Shown here one piece after another: positions 1 through 4,650 of a stretch of 8,645 bases of DNA. Every line of letters begins with the position of its first letter. Position 1 is the stretch's first letter. The notes under the pieces were generated by a model. It saw nothing but the letters and a program-made list of their open reading frames with translations, made no database searches and was not told the DNA's origin. The stretch covers positions 1 to 8,645 of the forward strand of contig CAIQOG010000202.1 in assembly GCA_903873355.1 (NCBI GenBank), given 5' to 3'. The translations under genes were made by a program, and so were the position numbers. Source of the stretch: an uncultured Bacteroidales bacterium. GTDB taxonomy: Bacteria; Bacteroidota; Bacteroidia; Bacteroidales; Paludibacteraceae.

Positions 1-1
1 A

Positions 2-424
2 AATAACTTCAGCATCAAAGCTTCTCAGTTTGCAAACTTTGCAAGTGGCACTCAGATTATACTTCGTGATAATTTGTTGAACTACGAACAGGATTTGACT
101 CTTGCAGATTACAACTTCTATTCTGATGTAACAGCAAACAATGAAACCCGCTTTACAGTGTTGTTCAAAGCTCCTTCGGTAGCAACAGGTATCAACCAGA
201 ACTCGAACGGTAATGTTTGGATTTCACTTTCCAACAACCAGATTGTAGTTAACGGAGCAAACGGTGATACATCAGTAGCAGTTTACAATGAAGTTGGTCA
301 GCGCATAGTATCTCAATGCCTTACAGCAACTACCAAATCTATTGGTTCATTTGTACCGGGAGTTTACATGGTAACTGTAACCAATGCAGGTAAAACTATA
401 ACGAGAAAAGTGATTATTGATTGA
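2..424 (+). CDS. T9SS cargo protein, C-terminal fragment with type A sorting domain
   Basis: The reading frame is open from base 2 to the TGA at 422-424, giving 140 residues of a protein whose N-terminus lies outside the window. The last ~70 residues fit a type IX secretion type A sorting domain (Por secretion tail). A beta-rich stretch leads to VYNEVGQRI, then SIGSFVPGVYMVTV, and the end is the typical basic finish TRKVIID. In this family the domain directs the protein through the outer-membrane T9SS translocon and is normally cleaved, with attachment to the cell surface. The part before it (ending in FTVLFKAPSVATGI) resembles the beta-sandwich segment that often precedes this tail in large Bacteroidales surface proteins, so the full protein is probably a large adhesin or enzyme. 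The ATG-like start one could place inside this frame is not the real one. The cargo function cannot be told from this fragment. Confidence 0.9.
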   Translation, partial: NNFSIKASQFANFASGTQIILRDNLLNYEQDLTLADYNFYSDVTANNETRFTVLFKAPSVATGINQNSNGNVWISLSNNQIVVNGANGDTSVAVYNEVGQRIVSQCLTATTKSIGSFVPGVYMVTVTNAGKTITRKVIID

Positions 425-473
425 TGATTTTTAATATAAAACCTTAACTGTGAATTGTTTGCAATCTATTCAA

Positions 474-510
474 CCGCCTTCTCCTTCTTGGAGTTGGCGG
501 GAAAGGAGAA
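474..510 (+). promoter_or_regulatory. Intercistronic hairpin region with two competing stems
   Basis: Just downstream of the T9SS gene, CCGCC (474-478) pairs with GGCGG (496-500), and inside it CTCC (481-484) pairs with GGAG (490-493) around the loop TTCTT. A rival stem is possible: TTCTCCTT (479-486) is perfectly complementary to AAGGAGAA (503-510). The two folds share bases 481-484 and cannot coexist fully. No T-run follows, so this is not a classical intrinsic terminator. It may be an RNA-processing or 3'-end stabilising structure, or an attenuator-like element ahead of the small gene at 550. The pairing is visible; the function is inference. Confidence 0.4.
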
Positions 511-549
511 TAAAAAAATCAAAAACAAAAACCATTAATATAAAATAGT

Positions 550-717
550 ATGAACACAACTAAAAAACAATACACCATACCTCAAATAGAGCGTATTGAA
601 CTTGACAATGAAATTGCTTTGCAATTAGAATCAACACCACCTAAAGCACCGGGTGAAGCTAACTTACAAGCTCCAGAGTATTTTAGTAATGATCCATTTA
701 AAGCAAATATCGGATAA
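550..717 (+). CDS. Small 55-residue Bacteroidales protein of unknown function
   Basis: ATG at 550 opens a 55-residue frame ending at TAA 715-717 that begins MNTTKKQYTIPQIERIELDN and ends YFSNDPFKANIG. I recall similar short Bacteroidales proteins with the same plan: a basic N-terminus, a 'PQIE.I.LDNEI.L.LES.PP' block (residues 11-31), a Pro/Gly/Glu-rich middle, and a closing 'NDPFK...G' motif. I know of no assigned function. There is no signal peptide, lipobox or membrane segment. The gene starts 125 bp after the T9SS cargo gene on the same strand, and an intrinsic terminator follows about 40 bp after its stop, which supports it being expressed and possibly the last gene of that transcript. 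An A/T-rich leader without Shine-Dalgarno is normal in Bacteroidota. It could be a peptide precursor, a secretion partner or a regulator; the sequence does not decide. Confidence 0.72.
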   Translation: MNTTKKQYTIPQIERIELDNEIALQLESTPPKAPGEANLQAPEYFSNDPFKANIG

Positions 718-758
718 AAATGAAATTTTAGTTCTCTCTGATAATAGTTTTTTAAGTT

Positions 759-799
759 AGAAAGAATGTTTGTAAAATCAAACATTCTTTCTTTTTTTT
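759..799 (+). terminator. Strong intrinsic terminator
   Basis: A perfect 14-bp stem, AGAAAGAATGTTTG (759-772) with CAAACATTCTTTCT (779-792), closes a 6-nt loop (TAAAAT), and the 3' arm runs into eight consecutive T (792-799). It ends the transcript carrying the T9SS cargo gene and/or the small gene at 550-717. It also separates the resident genes on the left from the AbiE module on the right. Confidence 0.9.
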
Positions 800-892
800 A
801 GGATGAGAGTATTCAAACTCGCCAATTTCACGGATATCAATCTTAAAACCTTATACATTTTTATTGAAAGATGATTTCTGTAGATACATAAA

Positions 893-906
893 ACAAAGTA
901 CTTTGT
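893..906. repeat. 14-bp perfect palindrome upstream of the abiE promoter
   Basis: ACAAAGTACTTTGT (893-906) is a perfect palindrome lying 20 bp upstream of the -33 element and 2 bp from the first GTAACAAA half-site. Dyad symmetry at this position suits a dimeric DNA-binding protein. It could be a second operator for the AbiEi-like regulator or a site for another factor. The palindrome is seen directly; the binding role is inference. Confidence 0.5.
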
Positions 907-907
907 G

Positions 908-948
908 GTAACAAACACGGTTTATTTTGTATTTACCGCTTTTGTTAC
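908..948. promoter_or_regulatory. Putative abiE operator: inverted GTAACAAA/TTTGTTAC pair
   Basis: GTAACAAA (908-915) and its exact reverse complement TTTGTTAC (941-948) are separated by 25 bp. The pair brackets the -33 element (926-929), and its right half abuts the -7 element (949). A regulator bound to both halves would block RNA polymerase. AbiEi antitoxins studied in other phyla autorepress by binding inverted repeats in their own promoter, so this is the best operator candidate. The same word recurs four times downstream of abiEii. Confidence 0.55.
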
Positions 949-956
949 TACATTTG
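926..956 (+). promoter_or_regulatory. Bacteroidota-type promoter of the abiE operon
   Basis: TTTG (926-929), a 19-bp spacer, and TACATTTG (949-956) match the Bacteroidota housekeeping promoter TTTG-N19-TAnnTTTG at every defined base and at the expected spacing. Transcription would begin near 963, leaving a short A/T-rich leader of about 16 nt before the ATG at 979. Confidence 0.75.
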
Positions 957-978
957 CAGTCAAATAAAAACTTTCAAA

Positions 979-1716
979 ATGATAGAAAAACTCAAAAATC
1001 TATATGGGGAAGAGGGAATTGTCACGAAAGAAAATATCTTAGAGATTCTCAAACTAAAAAATCCTATGACAACCGAAGTCTCATTGCGAAAACAAATTAT
1101 GCAGATGAGCCGGAAAGGATTACTTCAATCTGTAAAACAGGGGGTCTATACATTGAATATTAAACCCGTTTATCATTTCGAGCCAAATGAAACTCTAATT
1201 AAAATTAGACGTATCTTCACTAAAAAATATCCTGAAATTTCATATTGCATTTGGTCGAGTGATAGCCTTAATAACTTTATGGTTCATCAACCATTTAAAA
1301 AACTAATTATTTTTGAAGTGGAAAAGGAATTATTAGAACCTACTTTTCATCTTTTTTCCGACCTTAATTTCAATGCCTTTATTCTTCCGGATGAAAAAAC
1401 TATGGAGCAATTCGTAATAGGAAAAGAGAATCCAATCATCATTAAGCCTTTAATTAATAAATCACCCACAATAAAAGTAAAAAACTGCAATGTGCCTGCA
1501 ATTGAGAAAATTCTCGTGGATACCTATTGTGACAAAGAAATTTTTAGCTTTTATCAGGGAAGTGAGTTGCAAAATATATTTAACTATTCCGATAAAAGTG
1601 TAGCAATAAATTATTCTAAATTACTTTCGTATGCGCATGGGCGAAGTAGAAGAACTGAGATAACAAATTTCTTACTAAATCAAACCAACATTAATCCTGA
1701 AAAATTTCAAAAATGA
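979..1716 (+). CDS. AbiEi-like antitoxin/transcriptional regulator (probably DUF6577 family)
   Basis: A 245-residue cytoplasmic protein. Residues ~1-60 look like a winged helix-turn-helix: helices over 16-49 with the recognition-helix stretch SLRKQIMQMSRKGLL (35-49), followed by the wing QGVYTL (54-59). This arrangement is typical of AbiEi antitoxins, where the wHTH represses the operon and a C-terminal domain counters the toxin. The remainder (residues ~65-245, with YCIWSSDSLNNF at 89-100) resembles the DUF6577 type found in Bacteroidota next to AbiEii genes; that assignment is from memory. Its stop overlaps the toxin start by the ATGA at 1713-1716, so the two proteins are translationally coupled. 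The promoter at 926-956 with a bracketing inverted repeat suggests autoregulation. The start is chosen because it lies right after the promoter and gives the complete wHTH. Function as an antitoxin is inferred from architecture and partner. Confidence 0.8.
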   Translation: MIEKLKNLYGEEGIVTKENILEILKLKNPMTTEVSLRKQIMQMSRKGLLQSVKQGVYTLNIKPVYHFEPNETLIKIRRIFTKKYPEISYCIWSSDSLNNFMVHQPFKKLIIFEVEKELLEPTFHLFSDLNFNAFILPDEKTMEQFVIGKENPIIIKPLINKSPTIKVKNCNVPAIEKILVDTYCDKEIFSFYQGSELQNIFNYSDKSVAINYSKLLSYAHGRSRRTEITNFLLNQTNINPEKFQK

Positions 1717-2792
1717 TACAACCAAATACCTTTAGTCAAGAATGGTTAGCCCACTTTCGCCAACAAAAAGAGTTTGCCAGAGTTGATCCGGCAATAGTTG
1801 AAAAAATGATTTATGCTTTTGCACTGCTTGAATTATTGGCAAATAGCGGTCTGAAATTTATTTTTAAGGGTGGTACATCCCTTGTTTTAATGCCAATTGG
1901 ATCAAACAGGTTCTCCGTGGATATAGATATTTCCACACTTGAAAGTAAAGATGATATTGAAAAGCACTTACAAGTTGTAATTCACGAATCTGTTTTTTCA
2001 TCTTTCGAAGAAGACAAACCCCGGACAAATAAAGGAGGCATTCCGAAAGCACATTTTTCGTTTGCTTACGTATCTCACATCAACCCTAATGCTGAAATTT
2101 TGCTTGATGTTCTATTTGAAGAGAGTCCATACCTGTCAACAAATCAAGTGGCAATTGACACAAAATGGATAAATACGCAAGAACCTTATACAATGGTAAC
2201 TATTCCCTCAATTAATTCTATTTTGGGAGATAAACTCACTGCTTTTGCTCCTTCAACCGTGGGTGTGCCATATTTATTGGGAAAACCAAATTTTCCTGAC
2301 AAACGGATTGAAATTATAAAACAATTGTACGACATTAACCATTTAATTGACTCAGCTACAAATCTGTTGGAAGTAAAGTCCGTTTTTGAGGCAATTGCAC
2401 AACGTCAAATTGAATATAGAAATTTGTCAATAAGTGTAGAAACGGTAATTGCTGATATTTTCAATACGGCTTTGGTCCTGGTCCGAAGGGAAAACAACAA
2501 GCAAGAGTTGGAGAAATTACAATTCAATGATCTTTCTAATGGTTTAAAACGTTTTTCTGGCTACCTTATGAAAGGTTTCTTTCGAATCGAAGAAGCTATT
2601 GCGGCATCGGCAAAAGTAGCATATTTCACTCAATCAATTTCCAAAAACAAGTCAGAATCATTCGTTTTATTTGATGAAAAAGTCAATATAACAGAATGTA
2701 TAATCTCTAATCCCGATTACAATTTTCTGAATAAGCTGAAGAGAACCAATCGTGAAGCTTTTTATTATTGGTGGAAATGTTTGGAACTTTGA
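1713..2792 (+). CDS. abiEii: AbiEii/AbiGii-family nucleotidyltransferase toxin
   Basis: A 359-residue protein with the hallmarks of the AbiEii (DUF1814/MenT-like) nucleotidyltransferases: FKGGTSL at residues 51-57, RFSVDIDIS at 66-74 with the metal-binding pair D70 and D72, a candidate third acidic residue in LDVLF (D132), GDKLTAF at 172-178 with K174, and LYDINHL at 205-211 with D207. All catalytic positions I can recognise are intact, so the toxin is probably active. Characterised relatives bind nucleotides (AbiEii) or add nucleotides to tRNA 3' ends and stop translation (mycobacterial MenT). AbiE gives phage abortive infection and plasmid or island stabilisation. It is the second gene of a two-gene operon with a 4-base overlap. 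The C-terminal half (~215-359) is helical and less conserved. The DNA is A/T-rich, as in its partner, in line with an accessory origin. Confidence 0.93.
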   Translation: MIQPNTFSQEWLAHFRQQKEFARVDPAIVEKMIYAFALLELLANSGLKFIFKGGTSLVLMPIGSNRFSVDIDISTLESKDDIEKHLQVVIHESVFSSFEEDKPRTNKGGIPKAHFSFAYVSHINPNAEILLDVLFEESPYLSTNQVAIDTKWINTQEPYTMVTIPSINSILGDKLTAFAPSTVGVPYLLGKPNFPDKRIEIIKQLYDINHLIDSATNLLEVKSVFEAIAQRQIEYRNLSISVETVIADIFNTALVLVRRENNKQELEKLQFNDLSNGLKRFSGYLMKGFFRIEEAIAASAKVAYFTQSISKNKSESFVLFDEKVNITECIISNPDYNFLNKLKRTNREAFYYWWKCLEL

Positions 2793-2897
2793 GATGATGA
2801 TTATGTTTTAAATCATAATTCCATTTTAGCGCCACCCCCAAAATATTGTGATTGATGACTTAGTTTACAGTTAAAAGTATCATCCCATTTATTTTGT

Positions 2898-2934
2898 ATT
2901 ATGTAGTAGAAATATTATTTTTCTGCTACATAAT
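2898..2934. repeat. 15-bp inverted repeat with 7-bp centre (core-site-like)
   Basis: ATTATGTAGTAGAAA (2898-2912) and TTTCTGCTACATAAT (2920-2934) are inverted copies differing at one position (T2907 opposite G2925), around the 7-bp centre TATTATT (2913-2919). As RNA it is a long hairpin, but no T-run follows on either strand. As DNA it has the layout of a tyrosine-recombinase core site: two inverted binding arms around a 6-8 bp crossover region. It lies between the convergent abiEii and integrase genes, about 150 bp from the integrase stop. It may instead be a transcript-end structure serving both genes. Confidence 0.55.
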
Positions 2935-2968
2935 TGAAAAATAGATTATATTGGGTTATAGAAAGTTT

Positions 2969-3062
2969 TTTGTTACAGCTTAAGAGAAGTTTGTTACACC
3001 TTTTGTTACACATTAAATAGCTGATAGTGATACAGTTGTAAGGATGTAACAAATGTGACAAA
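2969..3062. repeat. Cluster of TTTGTTACA repeats next to the integrase gene
   Basis: Three direct copies of TTTGTTACA start at 2969, 2990 and 3002 (steps of 21 and 12 bp, close to two and one helical turns). One exact inverted copy, TGTAACAAA, lies at 3045-3053, followed by a near copy TGTGACAAA at 3054-3062. The intervening bases are not conserved, so this is a set of short sites rather than a long tandem repeat. The cluster sits immediately beyond the 3' end of the integrase gene. Candidate roles are integrase arm-type sites or extra AbiEi operators, since the core word is shared with the abiE promoter. The rest of the 2793-3081 gap shows a weak 7-bp hairpin at 2799-2820 and no gene. Confidence 0.6.
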
Positions 3063-3081
3063 AAAAATCAACTTGGTATCC

Positions 3082-4278
3082 TCATAGTTTGTTTTCTCCA
3101 AAAACACAATTTATTACTTTTTCGTTCAAAATGTCAATTGGCGAAAAACTCTTTTTGATGTAACCCTCGGTAACTCGGTGAGCAGAGGCGTGGTTTAACG
3201 CAAATCCAACTTGTTCCGTGGAAGCACCACATTCATTTTGGGCGATGGTAGCCCAGGAATGTCGGAAAGTATAGGTTGACACATCTTCCACTTCAGCAAT
3301 TTTGCACAAATCCTTCAATCCTTTGTTGACGTATTTATTGAAGTCATCGTTATTCTTGTACATTTCAGAAAAATTGAAGAGTTCCTTTTTCCCTTTATAT
3401 TTTTCAAACAAGGGACGAATCATTTCAGGAACTGTAATTTCAATATAAGCATGATCATCTCTTTCTGTTTCTGTCTTATGTCGATTATAGCTCAACTTCC
3501 ATTTCTTTAGATTCTCTTTTTTCATAAAATATAAATCGGCAGTATTCATACCTGCCATACAAAATGAAAGCAACGCTACATCTTTAGCCAATGGAGCAGT
3601 CACTTTCCGTGATGCCTTGGAAATGTCAGTTGAAAATAATTCGTTCAAAATTTCAACTGAAACAGCTTTCTTCTTACCCTTTTCAGCTTTGGGGATTTCA
3701 ACCCGCATAAATGGTTGATGTTTTATTCGTATTATATCCCTGTCATAATCATTATACTCAAGGAGTCCCGTTTTAAATACGGTTGCAATACAGTTTGGGT
3801 AACTGTTTTTAGCTCGATTAGTCTTTTCAAGACTTTTTATCCAGGCATTTATTGTCTTAGAATTAATATCTGAAAAGGTTAGTTCTTTTTTCTTTGTGAA
3901 TTTCACAAGAGAATTGATAGCACTAATATAATTGTCAGCAGGGTTTTGTCTTCCATTTCGAATCATTTCATTGGTGAATTCTTTATAGAATCTCGTAAAT
4001 GATATATCGTCACTATCTCTGGATAGAAATTCAAGAACTTCCTTTAATGTCCAGTTCTCATAATATACATTGTTCAGTTTGTTGTAGTAGTCTTTTATTA
4101 TCGGTGCTACTTCAGCGATAATGCCATAATCTGTCACTTTATTTTTTTCAACCTGACTACTGGTTACTGCATAAGGAGTTGGAATATATTGCACTTCCTT
4201 GACCTTAATGGCACGAATATACACCTGAGCAAACCCATTACTTTTAAAATTACGAATACACGGTTCGAAGTTGATCAT
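3082..4278 (-). CDS. Tyrosine recombinase/phage-type integrase
   Basis: A 398-residue site-specific recombinase. The start at 4278 (MINFEPCIRNFKSNG) is preferred over an in-frame ATG 19 codons upstream, because Bacteroidota integrases of this type commonly begin at this point and the extra 19 residues look like leader DNA. The domains are an N-terminal arm-binding-like region (~1-70), a SAM-like core-binding domain (~72-180) and a catalytic domain (~205-398). Catalytic positions visible: K268 in RHKTE, R339 in YTFRHSWAT, H363 in LNHAS and nucleophile Y373 in EGYIK. The first Arg is replaced by Asn (N245 in AGMNTADL), and the HxxR His is Tyr (Y336). Departures at these places are known in Bacteroidota enzymes, including IntDOT for the first Arg, so activity is plausible. 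The gene ends toward the repeat cluster at 2969-3062 and starts about 145 bp from the 3' end of tRNA-Arg, the classic place for an integrated element. Confidence 0.92.
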   Translation of the reverse strand: MINFEPCIRNFKSNGFAQVYIRAIKVKEVQYIPTPYAVTSSQVEKNKVTDYGIIAEVAPIIKDYYNKLNNVYYENWTLKEVLEFLSRDSDDISFTRFYKEFTNEMIRNGRQNPADNYISAINSLVKFTKKKELTFSDINSKTINAWIKSLEKTNRAKNSYPNCIATVFKTGLLEYNDYDRDIIRIKHQPFMRVEIPKAEKGKKKAVSVEILNELFSTDISKASRKVTAPLAKDVALLSFCMAGMNTADLYFMKKENLKKWKLSYNRHKTETERDDHAYIEITVPEMIRPLFEKYKGKKELFNFSEMYKNNDDFNKYVNKGLKDLCKIAEVEDVSTYTFRHSWATIAQNECGASTEQVGFALNHASAHRVTEGYIKKSFSPIDILNEKVINCVFGENKL

Positions 4279-4295
4279 AATCTGAAATTTTAAGA

Positions 4296-4337
4296 ATTTG
4301 TAAACTATTTGTAAACCAATAGGCAAAATTTGCACAC
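4296..4337. repeat. ATTTGTAAAC direct repeats upstream of the integrase
   Basis: ATTTGTAAAC occurs at 4296-4305 and again at 4307-4316, exactly 11 bp apart (one helical turn). A degenerate copy, ATTTGCACAC, lies at 4328-4337, 21 bp further on. They lie 18-59 bp upstream of the chosen integrase start, between it and the tRNA gene. They could be binding sites for a regulator of int, or arm-type sites on the tRNA side of the element. The in-phase spacing favours protein binding on one face of the helix. Confidence 0.45.
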
Positions 4338-4367
4338 TTTTTCGTGTTTTTCATGTTTTTTCTGCAC

Positions 4368-4399
4368 AAAAAAAGCGACTGTATTTAACTTACAATCGC
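4368..4399 (-). terminator. Intrinsic terminator of tRNA-Arg
   Basis: Read on the minus strand, GCGATTGTA (4399-4391) pairs with TACAGTCGC (4383-4375) through nine base pairs including one G-U, around a 7-nt loop, and is followed by seven T (4374-4368). It lies about 24 bp beyond the tRNA 3' end. Its intactness shows that the DNA just downstream of the tRNA still behaves as a normal transcript end. Confidence 0.85.
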
Positions 4400-4422
4400 C
4401 TTAAATGCTTGATTATCAGAAG

Positions 4423-4496
4423 TGATCCGGTCGGGATTCGAACCCGAGACCCACAGCTTAGAAGGCTGTTGCTCTATCCAGCTGAGCTACCAGACC
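4423..4496 (-). tRNA. tRNA-Arg (anticodon UCU)
   Basis: The reverse complement folds into a standard 74-nt cloverleaf. The acceptor stem pairs GGTCTGG with CCGGATC (two G-U pairs) and has discriminator A. The D arm is GCTC-AGCTGGATA-GAGC and the anticodon stem ACAGC/GCTGT with loop CTTCTAA (anticodon TCT, reading AGA). There is a 5-nt variable loop, and the T arm is TCGGG-TTCGAAT-CCCGA. No CCA is encoded, so it is added after transcription. The 3' end faces the integrase gene, which marks this tRNA as the likely insertion target. Confidence 0.97.
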
Positions 4497-4518
4497 ATTG
4501 CTTTTATTAAAAGCGCTG

Positions 4519-4550
4519 CAAAAGTACTTCAATTTTCCTAAAGTTGCAAC
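4519..4550 (-). promoter_or_regulatory. Promoter of tRNA-Arg
   Basis: On the minus strand GTTG (4550-4547), a 20-bp spacer and TACTTTTG (4526-4519) match the Bacteroidota promoter form, with a full -7 element and one mismatch in the -33. Initiation would fall near 4512, about 16 nt before the mature tRNA 5' end at 4496. Confidence 0.6.
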
Positions 4551-4599
4551 ACTTTCGCCAAAATTAGGGTAAATGCAATTTTTATTGCCGAAAAATCGC

Positions 4600-4607
4600 T
4601 AATTTTG
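4600..4607 (+). promoter_or_regulatory. Possible -7 element of the thrA promoter
   Basis: TAATTTTG (4600-4607) fits TAnnTTTG exactly and would give a leader of about 37 nt before the thrA ATG. No good -33 TTTG is visible at the right distance (only a T-run at 4579-4583), so the call is weak. Confidence 0.3.
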
Positions 4608-4650
4608 CGACCTGTATAATATTTGAATAATTTTAACATTACGTAAGGCG

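Noticed and set aside
582..785. Minus-strand frame of 67 codons overlapping the small gene and the terminator.
   Set aside because: It reads antisense through a patterned small protein and an intrinsic terminator; a shadow frame.
803..874. Tiny frame of 23 codons (MRVFKLANFTDINLKTLY...) right after the terminator.
   Set aside because: Too short, no recognisable family, no promoter in place. It may be the decayed start of a lost gene but cannot be supported as a gene.
875..891. TTTCTG...TACATAA resembling the right arm of the core-like repeat at 2920-2934, as a possible left end of an abiE cassette.
   Set aside because: Needs a 3-bp gap, and the flanking bases do not align; too weak in A/T-rich DNA.
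1784..1791. TGATCCGG, identical to the end of the tRNA-Arg acceptor region, as a possible second attachment site.
   Set aside because: Only 8 bp, lies inside the conserved start of abiEii, and is not flanked by further tRNA similarity; most likely chance.
2799..2820. GATTATG/CATAATT hairpin just after abiEii as its terminator.
   Set aside because: Seven weak pairs with one G-U and no T-run after it; not a convincing terminator.
4357..4365. TTTTTCTGC, shared with 2918-2926, as a possible second crossover site near the tRNA.
   Set aside because: Nine bases of mostly T; similarity stops on both sides, so chance is the simpler explanation.
4575..4588. GCAAT-TTTT-ATTGC inverted repeat upstream of thrA as an operator.
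   Set aside because: Only 5-bp arms; nothing else supports a regulator site.
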